Assembly (NCBI GenBank): GCA_947650285.1
Contig: CANTFL010000673.1
Location: forward strand, 1 to 64,000
From: Hyaloperonospora brassicae
Lineage: Eukaryota; Oomycota; Peronosporomycetes; Peronosporales; Peronosporaceae
DNA length: 64,000 nt
Direction: 5' to 3'
A program made the position numbers and the translations under genes. The notes beneath the pieces were generated by a model. It was not told the DNA's origin. It saw only the letters and a list, made by a program, of their open reading frames with translations, and made no database searches. This document shows, in pieces, positions 31,448 to 42,168 of the stretch (its first letter is position 1; the number at the start of each line of letters is the position of its first letter).

Positions 31448-34400
31448 CCCTCAAGTGATTCATACCCCCTTCAATGCCACCACCATGCGCGACGATTCGA
31501 GACTTATAATCGTCAGTCTCATCGTTGTTGGAGTTAAACGACCACTCCGAGCGTTGTTGGATTCGGGTGCATCCAACAACTTCTTTCGAGCATCATGTTT
31601 GTCCCTTCTCCCGTCTACAATTTCGGTTCGAGAAGGTCCTGGTGACATCGTTGTCAAACTTGCTGATGGACAACCACAACGTGTCCCGCGTAAAACAGTG
31701 GTTTTGCCGTACACGTTTGACGGCTTTAAAAGCAACGACGAATTTCTGGTGTAACGAGATGAAATATGCATTCGATTGCATCTTGGGGATACCGTGGCTT
31801 TCACGGTATCAGCCGACGATAGAGTGGCTATCTCGGTCCGTCAAACGACGAAGCGGTTATGACGTGAGTGAAGTTTTCACCCATTTGTTGGTTGCGCCAT
31901 CCGATTGGTCTCACGTCCGGGTCGTGAACGAACTCGCCACGACTAGAAGTCAGCACAGAGAGAGCGATGGTCCTCTGTGTCCGGTATGTTCAGTCACACT
32001 GATAGAGCCACAACACGAGGCGGTCGAACAAAGGTTCCCGCAAATACAGACATCGGTCGAGCAGGGGCTCCCGATTCATTACGAGGCGGATGGACAGGGG
32101 TTCCTGCAATCACATATATCGGTCGAACAGGGGTTCCCGATTCCTAGCGAGGCGGTCGAGCAGGGGCTCCCGCGTACAATTACATCGGCCGAGCAGAGGC
32201 TCCCGATCAATATCGAGGCGGCAGAGCAGGGGCTCCCGCTATACACACAACGGCCGAGCAGAGGCTCCCGATTGGTACCGAGGTGGTCGAGCAGAGGCTC
32301 CCACCTACATCTGAGGCGGTCGACGACGAGCTCCCGCCTCTTATCGACGAGAATGAACGGACTGTGGATTCGAATGTGTCCGACGTGGTGGAGACAGAGC
32401 TCCCACGTCTAGAGGGGGGTACATCATCCTACAGCGACAGCGACGTGCCAGTCTCGAGCAGTGGCTCCAGACGCAAGAGAAAGCGAAAACGCAAGAAGGG
32501 TGCACGCCGATCGCCAAGACGCCGAAATTCTCGCTCAAGATCCGTCGGAGATGATACTGTGGTGACGGAACCCGTATGTGCGCTTGAATATGTGGAAGGG
32601 TCTTCACATCGCGGCCGCTACATTGAGGTAGCGAGCCCTCCGTGCACTGCTGCAGAGATCACATCTCTATCAGCCCTACCATGGAAAGATTTCCTTCACG
32701 ACATCAAGGCCGGCGACATCGAGCAAGTGTGCATCATATCAGCCGCCGAAGCAGCTAGTGAAGAAGTTCTGGAGGCTCACCCAAAGAGCGCCGAGCCCAA
32801 ATCAGCGCGCGAAGAACGTTTCGCGGCACAGTCTTGGGAAGCCCTTCGTGCTTTGGGCAACCCTGTCTATGATATCGCGCGTGAGTACGCCGACATCTTT
32901 CCGGAGAAAATTCCCGCTGAGCTTCCAGCGGATCGTGGAGTTCGACACGAGATCGATCTCGTGCCAGGATCGAAGTATTGCGTGACGCGGCAGTGGCCGC
33001 TACCACGTGACCAAGTCATCGCAATTAATGATTTTTTTAGGGCCGCCGTCAGGCAGGACATGTTCGCGAAAGCACCTCACCACATTCGAGCTCGACTTTC
33101 TGTGTGAAGAAAGCCACCGGCGGTTGGCGCATTGTGCATGCTTTTAACAGATTGAACGACGCAGCGATCCGGCTCAAACACCGATTCCACGCAAAGACAT
33201 GGTATTGGATACCATGTCCGGTAGCGAGATTTTCAGTGCCATAGACCTGACAGACGGATTTTATCAGATTTTAATCGAGGGACAGTGATATTCCGTTCAC
33301 CGCTGTCAGCACCTTAAGTGGAATGCTTTGGGAGTGGCTAGTCATGCCACAAGGCCTTAAGAACGCTCCAGCGACGTTCAACCGGATGGTGACACAAGTA
33401 CTTCGCCCACTACGCGATTTTGCACCAAGTTATTTCGACGATATTTTTGTTCACAGCCGCGCTGACCAACAACTCAGCGCAACGGAGGTCCACCTTCAAC
33501 ATCTGGAACAGGTGTTCCAAGTTATGCGGGAGAACAAATTGTATGCAAATTTGAAGAAGTGTGTCTTCTGTGCCCCCGAGATTCCAGTTTTTGGATGCTA
33601 TCGTTAGCAAGGAGGGTGTCCGTGCTGATCTTGGGAAAGTGTCGTCGATATGTTCCTGGCCTACGCCCAGGAACCAAACAGAACTACGTCAATGGCTTGG
33701 CTTGGCCAATTACTTGCATAAGTATACGAAGAACTATGCAGAGCTAATTTAGCCACTATCGACTCTGCTGAAGAAAGACGCAGTTTGGTCATGGAAGGCA
33801 GAGCATCACGTCTGCCTTCGACTCCGTGAAAAAGAGCTTGTCTGAGGCACCAGTGCTGATGTTACCGGATGACTCCAAGCCATTTCACGTCGTCTGTGAT
33901 GCGAGTAATTTCGCAATCGAATGCGCCCTCATGCAATTTGACGATGAGGGCCGAGAGCGCGTCGTGAGCTTTCAGTCACGGCAGATGAAACCTGCAGAAA
34001 GAAATTATCCGGTACATGACAAGGAACTTTTGGCTATGCGTTACGCGCTGATCAAGTTCAGAGTATATTTGCTCGGCGAGAAGATGTTTTCGGTCTAAAC
34101 AGATCACGCATCATTGCGTACCGCCGTCAAGACTCCTCACTTGTCCCAGCGTATGGCACGTTGGTTGTCATATTTCTCAAGAGTATAATTTCGTGGTCTT
34201 CTATAAGCCCGGCAAGAACAACATTCTTGCTGACGCGCTTTCTCGACGTCCCGATTATGATCCTCGACGTGACTTGGGTCATCAGCCAGGCAGTGCTGAC
34301 GACGAGGAGGACGACATTTGTTTATGCTGTGCTGAGCAGGGGCTCAATGCAATGATTTCGACACCTGTGCTGTCAATCCGGACTCAAATCGCTGATTCAT

Positions 34401-36500
34401 ATGCGAACGATTCATTCTACACTGGAATTATCAATTACCTTCGACACCCTAGTGAGGGTTCACTCGCAAAGTTAACGAAACCAACGCGTGACAACATTAA
34501 GCGTTACGCGCTTGATGGCCCACTGCTGACTTATACAATGGACGTCTTCGACCCAACGCGCGTCGTCATCCCTGCTGATGACGACCTCCGCGCACGATTG
34601 GTACATGAATTTCATGACACTCCAGCTGGCGGTCATTTGGGTCGCTAGAAGACGTTCGCGGCCATTTACTCGTGTGTTTTGCTGGCCGCATATGTACAAA
34701 TACATCCAGAAATGGGTACGCTCTTGTGAAACGTGACAGCGTGTGAAACCCGAGCCGTCTACACAGGCCCCATTGCGACCGCTTCCGATCCCCACGGAAG
34801 CCTGGCGTTCCGTCAGCATGGATTTTATCTTTGGTCTCCCACCGGATGAACAGAAACGCACGGGCGTACTAATTCTTGTCGATCGCTTTAGTAAATTGGT
34901 ACATTTTGCTCCAGTATCCGCGCACGTTACGGCGGAGAAGACCGCGCAGATCTTTATCGATCTTATCTTCCGGCATCACGGCCTGCCAGAATCCATTTTT
35001 TTGGACCATGACCCGCGTTTCACATCAGCATTTTGGGCAGAGTTGTTTCAAGTAGTGGGCACGCGACTGCTAATGGCTACGGCAGCCCATCCAGAGACGG
35101 ATGGGCAAACGGATCGCGTAAACAGAGTGCTTGAAGATGTCCTACGCAGTTACGCGACATCGTTCACGTCGTGAAGTCCTTTTCTCCTACTCGCAGAATT
35201 TGCAATCAACAGTGCAGTTCGTGCGTCAACAGGGTTGACGCCATTTTTCGTGAACAACGTTAGGCACCCTCGCGTTCCCGCGCTTCTTGCTCTTTCAGCC
35301 TCAGAACACCCGGTTCCTCAGCTTGGTGGGGGAGTACCTGCCGATGACACTGCGCAGAAAAATATGATGATTGATTATGTTAAAGGTAAGGTTACTGCCG
35401 ATGCAAATCATGCTATTAATGTCGTGTTCAATGGCATATCGAGTCCCGACGCGACGCTTACCACCGCATCTTCCATCGCTAATTATGCCCCCAAAGAGTC
35501 CACTTCACCTATAAGGTCGGCTGCTGTGACCGAATTCCTGATAATTACGACAAGGCATCACTCGTTTTGTTCGTGATGCCCTTCAACAAGCAGTAAATAA
35601 ACAAAACAAAAGGAGAACGCTGACAAGAGAGGTCGAAAGCACACATTGACTTTCAAAGAAGGTGACCGAGTCTTACTATCTATCAGTGGATTACCAAACA
35701 CATCAGTGACGAACTTAGGTGCTAATAAGTTAGCACCGAGATATATTGGCCCTTTCCGGGTTGTTAAGGTACATGGAGATGCCTACACGCTAGACATACC
35801 TACCACTATGCGTTTGCACCCGACGTTCTATGTCGGGCGCCTTAAGGCTTACCTGCCGACGGATCTCCCTTCGAATCTTACCCGCTCTTCTGCACCGGCT
35901 CATAGTCCGACACCCCCTGTCGACGACGCTGGCGAAGACTGGGACCAAGTCCTGCACGAGCGCGTGCAGACTCGTTCTACTGGGGTCCACCAAACACAAC
36001 AGTCTCAAGCTGGCGTAGCCGCTCCACCAAGCCCCGCTGCTCCCGTCGAGTCCTCTCGGCAGCCTCCGTCGCAGCTGCTGTACGATCGCGAGCACTCTTG
36101 GCCATCTCACGGGCATCCAGTAAGCCGTTCTTCGTCTCAAAGTGTCAGCTCGAAGGAAACGCGGCTCGTCACTCGACGATACAGGCGCCCGATCATGTGA
36201 ATTGGCGCCCAATCCAAGAGACCTTCCGTCGTGATGCTCCCCCTCCCTTGGTGGATGCATCGGGGGAGCGACGCTGGATTGTGGACCGTATCGTCGGTCA
36301 TGAGGACCCAACGTCTTTTGCGCCGAGTAGTGACTCGGCGCCATCGAAGAATCGTTCCAAAAACGCATTATAAGGTCCGATGGTTGGGTTATTCACCAAC
36401 GAAAGACTCGTGGGAGCCTCGAAGTATGTTGGCTCGCGATGTTCCTGACGTCGTTGATGGATGTACGAGTCCAGTAAGAGGTAGGCGAACGCGACCGACG
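31448..36500 (+). pseudogene. Gypsy-2 pol, broken
   Basis: In order: protease ALLDSGASNNFF (about 31550-31590), an 11-residue repeat region, a basic KRKRKRKK patch (about 32480), RT ([14 protein letters not shown] about 32975; YFDD at 33431-33442), RNase H (VCDASNFAIECAL about 33895; PVHDKELLAMRYAL), the integrase HHCC (about 34600-34740, with TAG and TGA stops), the integrase core (SMDFIFGLP, DHDPRFTSAF, HPETDGQTDRVN, 34810-35130), the GPF segment (RYIGPFRVVKV) and a chromodomain (RRWIVDRIVG; HYKVRWLGYSPTKDSWEP, 36270-36440) split over two frames. At least six breaks are visible. Confidence 0.88.
32016..32341 (+). repeat. 33-bp coding tandem repeat inside Gypsy-2 pol
   Basis: About ten degenerate 33-bp units encode an 11-residue motif of the form (V/A)EQ(G/R)LPxxxx(A/S). 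Frame is kept for about seven units, then shifts once. The block lies between protease and RT. Confidence 0.85.
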
Positions 36501-36907
36501 CCGTTGACTCCCTCCACGATCCCGCGAATCGTGACGCTCGTGAATTGGCGATCGATGACGATTTCCCGAGCGACTCCGAGGTCTTCTACGAGGCTCGGGA
36601 GCATTTGGATACCTTGACGATCAAGGGTGACTACGAGAGCGACCACGGTGGTCGTAAGACAATTGATCTCGGCTACGCGAACGCCTCCACTGATCGACAG
36701 GGCGCTTCCTTATGTGACGCAACGCAGAAACTTGGAGCTCTGAGAGGCTCCTCTCATAGCGGCCGAACCATGGTCAAATGTGCTGGGGCATTTCCCGTGT
36801 ACACACTATGTCGTCCCATTCCTGCCGCATTGGGCGCGGCCGTTTCCCGTAACACGATGGGCACCCTTCACGAACGTGGACGTAACACATGTGGAGCTCA
36901 TGGCGAG

Positions 36908-37270
36908 TCAGACGACATACGCGTCGGCGTAAGTCACCAATAGCGTGGACGCCATGATTGTTTTCGCGTCGCTCGATCCAGGACTTGAAGGGTGTTCCTT
37001 CACGTCGACTCGCATTCCAGTGTCTGATGAAGGCACATCAAGATCTTTGCAGTGCGTCTTCAGTGTACGCGTGATTCTTTCATTTTCTCGAACGGTACGG
37101 TATCGTGTAAAGAGGTCCTTCATTGATTTAAGAGATCCAGGTTGCTGAGCGCCTTCGAGGCTGTATAAGCCCCACGGATTCAAGTCGTCATCCATGACCT
37201 GTGATGCATGCTCTCTTCGAAGTGTCTGATGACCCGCCTTCGTCTGGGGTAAAGTCGCGTGGGTGTTCAT
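36908..37270 (-). pseudogene. Candidate antisense ORF in Gypsy-2
   Basis: A 120-codon frame on the strand opposite to the element starts 125 bp inside the right LTR. That placement parallels the antisense ORF of Gypsy-1, which starts 106 bp inside its 3' LTR. The product is hydrophilic with a charged helical stretch (MKDLFTRYRTVRENERI). No sequence similarity to the Gypsy-1 frame is obvious by eye. It lies beyond the end of the pol chromodomain. It may be a decayed gene or a chance frame. Confidence 0.35.
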
Positions 37271-37395
37271 GATTCATGCTGCCCAGTTAATTGCCGTTGG
37301 ATTTTCGTTGTGCTTTTCGTTGTACTATTCGTTGAGAAGAATCTTTTTGTTTTGGGCGCTTACGTCACGGTAAGTGCAACTTAAAGAGGGGGTGA

Positions 37396-37429
37396 TGTAA
37401 TGGGGCAACCCATTTTATTAAGTAGCCAT

Positions 37430-37467
<38 letters not shown>

Positions 37468-37723
37468 GTGTAGGCAGTATCCGGATAGCGGATAATGCGC
37501 GTCTATTTATTATTGGTTTATTATTTGGGTGCCAGACATAATAATTAACCAATAATAATTAGTCTTTTATTTCAGTGGTTCCCATGAGCTAGGGATCATT
37601 TTCGCACTTATTGCGAATTTATATAAACATAAATAAAAAAGAGTTAAATTTACCTTGTCACTAAGAGCGCTTCTACAAGCAATTAAATAGTGTACGACGG
37701 TAAAGGGCTCTCACCTCGTTACA
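37396..37723 (+). repeat. Gypsy-2 3' LTR
   Basis: 328 bp, from TGTAATGGGGCAACC to CCTCGTTACA, with a longer (TA)n run (about 37434-37462). Confidence 0.93.
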
Positions 37724-37996
37724 ACACTTTCTTTCTTATGCATCTTGAGCTCGCGTGAATATATCGACTCATCTGCACCCGATGATGAATACTGCGACGA
37801 AAAAAGAAGCTCCTTTATAATCCCCCATTCTTCTGCAGCAGTTGCTGTGTTCCTAGCCATGGATTGAAGACTTGGGCTGATCATCGTACATAAGTTTGCA
37901 AAGGCCTCCATATCGTTGATCTTTATGATTTGCCGCGCTAGCGTCACCTTCACTCAGTGCTTTCGTCGCGTAGATGTGATCCAACAGCTCTTTATT
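37724..37996 (-). pseudogene. Copia gag, upstream piece (between the two insertions)
   Basis: The frame ending at 37711 encodes 80 aa (INDMEAFANLCTMISPSLQSM, AAEEWGIIKELL) with the I---LS-S----V--A-T--EAW--L pattern of Copia gag. It ends at the Gypsy-2 junction; removing Gypsy-2 and one TSD copy brings it next to 29986. Confidence 0.7.
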
Positions 37997-38329
37997 TGTA
38001 ATGGGCCACCCCGCTACATAAGTAGTTTCGATTAAGTTTACGTGTTACTTAAGTAGGATGGCTACATCCGAAGTAGCGGATGTAGCACGTCGCATATTTC
38101 TACCTGGTTTAATGGGGTTCGACCTAGTATTAACGAGTAAAATATCGACACGTAGATTGAGTGGTTCCCATGAGTCCAAGGGAACCATTCGTACTTAGGA
38201 TGAAAAAATGACAAAAATATAAAACAGAATTAAAAATACTAAGCACCTAAGACTTGGGCTTTGAGCCTTCCTCAAAGCGTAGAATAGTGTAAGCTAAGTA
38301 CGGGTTAGTTCTAGCCCCGTTACATTATT
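37992..38329 (+). mobile_element. Solo LTR of the Gypsy-2 superfamily with TSD
   Basis: A 328-bp LTR at 37997-38324 (TGTAATGGGCCACCCC to CCCCGTTACA) is flanked by TTATT at 37992-37996 and 38325-38329. It shares the LTR ends, length and GTGGTTCCCATGAG block with Gypsy-2 but has diverged inside. It marks an earlier insertion in Copia gag followed by LTR-LTR recombination. Confidence 0.9.
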
Positions 38330-38394
38330 GGACAGCTTCATCCGTGCGTTTGAATCTCATACGAAATGTCATCTCCGTCGAGAACGTCGTTCGC

Positions 38395-38617
38395 TCCCAC
38401 CGTGGTTGCGCTTATATTCTACCTTGAGTATAAAACTCACTCAGGGAGAATTAGAGTACAACGGGGAAAGTGGAAAGTACATTTGTTCTTATAAACTCTG
38501 ATACATCCATTCGGTTAAACTCATATAACCTCACGTATCCTTCTTCTAGTGTCACTCACCACAGTGACTATCGCATCAGCATGCCAGTGTCCCATCACCT
38601 GATGTCTCAACTCCAAC
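38395..38617 (-). repeat. Copia 5' LTR (right, approximate ends)
   Basis: Matches 25742-25929 and lies upstream of the Copia gag start on the minus strand. Confidence 0.65.
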
Positions 38618-40454
38618 AGTTTGGGATATCATCTCACAGTTTTAGGAGCCTACTCCATCACAATAGTTCTTTCCATACCAATTTCAAGTTCTTAATCTTT
38701 ATTTTTAGAAAACCTGATAGGGTCTATATCACGATTGTGAGTTACGACCCTTAAACAACATAAAATTGCCAAGATCACTCGTGACGATATTCCGGATTTG
38801 TTTATTCATAATATTATAAAGCCCTTGTAGTCAAATTCCTATCTGCCCTTTACACAACATTAGGAAAGCGCAAAAATGTCGTATCAAATACTCAAGAAAA
38901 CTCGCCTCACTGCTACATAAAAATCAAGTCATCCGAAACTTAAGCATCGTTAATTTTTGTAGTTGGATCCACTCCACGAGTCAGCATCTAGTTAGTTTTG
39001 ATAGCATCTGATTGAAACAGAGAAGACATAGGGTATGAAGTCGCTGCAAAGTCGTTGAACCCGAGAAGTTGAGCGTAATTTACCAAATTTTTGACCACGA
39101 CAACAAGGTCGAACGAATGAATTCGATATTGTCGAGCGATCACGCTCGACCTTCCGTACGATGCGTACAAACTCCATATCGCAGCGAGAAAAAGAGGACC
39201 AAACATCGTCTGTCTCATCCACTTCACATCCCATACTCGAGTCGCCATTGGCCTTTAGGTTTTACACCAGGCTTCGTCCCAATAGATATATGTTCACTTC
39301 TAAACTTGGTGACGACGATCCGCTAGCAGAACAAAAGCTATCGATCACAGTTGCAAGCCTATTGATACAGCCTCAGACTCAGTTCCATTAGGTTTTAAAC
39401 GCTCAAACACAACGGTAAAACGTAAGAGAATTCGCCAATGTTGTGAAGGCAAGCTCAACGAGGATTCAAGGCTGTGGAGCTCTATGAACGTCAGGTATTA
39501 TAGTTTACATCTTTGTCCTATGTCGGCCGATTCGTCGGACTCTGTTGCGATGATATCAAACAGTTTTCCAAATCTGCGTAGAAGTGATATCGTACCATTA
39601 TTAACAGAGTGTGCTATTTAAGGTGTACATAAGTCGTGGTCGCGTTTCATACAGATCTTGCGTGAGCTCTTTAAGCCTCGATATTTAAACAAAACTTTCG
39701 AGTTACAATATCCAAGCAGAAACAAAGCGAAGTTATCATGAGAAGTTCTCTCACTGCTGTCATTAGCGGAACTAACCATCGCGGGACTGGATAAGCCTTT
39801 TGTACTAAAAAAGGATTACGCAATATCACATTGCTTAAAATCAACAAACAGAGTCTATCCATGGTTAATTAGACCATCCAGTTTGCAACGAATCTCGAAT
39901 TTGAACAATTTCTGGCAAGAATCATCGATTATTTGGTAAGCTACGGCACTAACTTAGCCACGGCACATCCGATCAATTTATCATGTCGAAACAAAGCCTA
40001 AGTTGATAGCGCAACTCCACATTCATATCGTAGCATGAAGACAAACAGGGATAAATGAAGAAAATTACTTGCCATTAGTGCGAGCAAAATGGACACATAC
40101 CACCAAATCGTCCACTGAAAGAGGCTAACAAATGTATGAGTGGTGTCTTTTACACAAGCATTGACGCTTGAGCGTTTGTATATCGTGATTAAGCTATTAC
40201 CATAAACGTTACTATATATATATCGGTATAAGATGTAGCTTGAACGGCATTTCAATGAGCTTACCGCAATCGTAAAAGCTTGAAGGTGCGTAAAGACTAA
40301 AACCAGCCAATGGAAGTTGACCTAGATTTTGGCCAAAATGTGCACTGGTCACACCAGAAAGAAGCAATGACATTGGAAGTGCTCGGATTTCCTGTCGTGA
40401 CATTCAATTTTAGGTCGATTCTATCCCGGTCAATAACGATGACAAGCTCGACGT
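38618..40454. other. Decayed repeat-like DNA, no supported gene
   Basis: AT-rich with many stops in all frames. Short frames of up to 94 codons show no firm domain. Confidence 0.4.
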
Positions 40455-41829
40455 GATACAGGTAAGCTAGCGAGCGCCGCGACCGCATGAGCTGAGGTTT
40501 AGCTATTGACACGTTTCACACGTACGTACATATTTGCTCGCCCATTTCTAGAGCTTAGCCACCAAAAATGTTGATTCACCTAGTCATATGTCTTTTTATG
40601 GCCAAATGACTACTTTATTGCAGTATCAAGTGCCTCATAGATAATTCGATACTTAAGCTTCTCTTCATGAAAAACAACGATACGAGGATCATCCTCAATT
40701 TTCGTCCATTATCGCGATTAGATTTTGATTGATGGAACATCGATGCAGCCTTGCGCACAAATCTGCTAATTATATGGAGATCTAATTCTGTTTATACATC
40801 GCTTTCAAGATCATTCAGCAAAGCTACACGACGATTATACCATGCATAAGCCGATCGGATCAAGTCCGTAATGGACGACGACACTGTCTTTACATGAATC
40901 ACCTCATAGTCAAGTCTACAAGGCAACGCATCCGCCAGAGAATGCTGCTTACCCGACTTATACTTCACTTCTTTATTAATCTTCAGTAAGAACGATACCC
41001 TACAATCCATTATCTCATAGTGATGAGACCACTTGATGTAATGCGCAATCAAAAATGATGTTTATTGATTAGGAAAGACTTATATCCAATAAGATGAAGT
41101 CTATATTTGACCAAAGCGTTATACTGTGCAAGTGGTTACTTGTCGTGAGCTGAATTAGCTCTTATCTGCCGCTTTTTGCTAACGAGATTCATATACATCA
41201 ACGCTCTCGTGATCATCATTGCCCTCTTAGAATAGATCACAGCGAGTGGTAACGTCAGAAGCGTCGCGGAAGACACTGAAGGGCCTCTCATGACCTGAAG
41301 AGACAAGACTGGAAATTGAAATAGATTTTCTTGACTATTTCATAGGCATCATTTTTTGTGCTAGTCCAGATTCATTTGCACATTTTTATAGAAGAGGTCC
41401 GATGAAGGCCAAGTCATGTCTGCTCATTTCGCACTGTACTTGTGTAAGTAGCTGGCAAGACCAGACTACCTGCGTAAGTCATTTTGGTTCTTTGACACGG
41501 ACAGTGAACAATGACATTGATCTTAGCGAGATATGCTCTTAGGCCTCACTTGACTATTGAGCACCATAGGAAGACAATCTCTTCAGCAGCAAATATTCAT
41601 TTCGATGCATTGTCATACAAATTATTTGTGCGCATGCACAAGTAAATATCGTAACCCATCAATGTGATAGTCTACATGAGACTGACCGCTTTTTGTACGA
41701 ATTAGGACAAATAGTTGACGAATTATTCTTTGAATTGCATCAATGAGGCTTGAACAATTGCGTCACATGCTTATTGAATGTAAACGGGGAGTTCGATATC
41801 CTCTTAATGCATCTCAGCCCCTCCCAGAG

Positions 41830-42130
41830 ATTTATGCCGCGCGGTTTTTCAGAACACCCTAGGATGAACTGCGAGTACAGTGACTCAGCTTGAACTCCTT
41901 ACAGTACCCGCACCCCTCATTACACTATAGAGCTTTCGGCTTTCGGAGCCCTCGGCGCCCGGCACAGCACACCCTAAGGTGTAACCCGGTTTCGCAGCCA
42001 CCCATTGGATGAATGTTCGTCCCATATTAGCCTGTTCCCGGAGCCCTGTAATTAAAACCCCCGCCAGGGCATCGATCCATGAACATCCCGGTCCCAGTTC
42101 CACCACTCGGCCACTGGGGTAGGTCAGCTA
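41830..42130 (-). mobile_element. tRNA-derived SINE inserted in Gypsy-3
   Basis: A GC-richer segment of about 300 bp interrupts the Gypsy-3 RT region and is flanked by the 9-bp repeat CTCCCAGAG at 41821-41829 and 42131-42139. At its head on the minus strand are a Pol III A box (TGGCCGAGTGGT, 42102-42113) and a B box (GGATCGATGCC, 42068-42078), 23 bp apart, of tRNA-Leu/Ser type. The tail ends in a short A-containing stretch. The target matches the intact Gypsy-1 sequence near 19616. Confidence 0.75.
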
Positions 42131-42168
42131 CTCCCAGAGCATACCACTCGGCCACTGGGGTAGGTCAG
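42102..42168. repeat. Partial tandem duplication of SINE head plus target
   Basis: The 26-bp stretch starting ACCACTCGGCCACTGGGG occurs at 42102 and again at 42143 (period 41), each followed by a C-T-x-CCAGAG target copy. Confidence 0.8.

Larger units (their letters stand above)
29982..37728 (+). mobile_element. Gypsy-2: chromodomain Ty3/Gypsy LTR retrotransposon with TSD
   Basis: Two 328-bp LTRs (29987-30314 and 37396-37723) are flanked by the 5-bp duplication ACACT at 29982-29986 and 37724-37728. Sense is the plus strand. A primer-binding site at 30317 and a polypurine tract (AAAGAGGGGG) just before the right LTR are present. Gag, protease, RT, RNase H, integrase and chromodomain are all recognisable, but stops and shifts break almost every domain. 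By eye the LTRs differ at roughly 8% of positions. The insertion split the gag of an older Copia element. Confidence 0.93.
25742..38617 (-). mobile_element. Decayed Copia element interrupted by two Gypsy-family insertions
   Basis: Minus-strand Copia domains run from right to left in the canonical order: LTR, gag, zinc knuckle/protease, gag-pre-integrase, integrase, RT, RNase H, LTR. Gag is split at 29986/37724 by the complete Gypsy-2 and at 37996/38325 by a solo LTR. The two ends (about 25742-25929 and about 38395-38617) share long blocks (GTGTAC/ATCC-TTCTTCT, CATCACCTGATGTC). The coding region is full of stops and shifts, so the element is dead. Confidence 0.8.
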
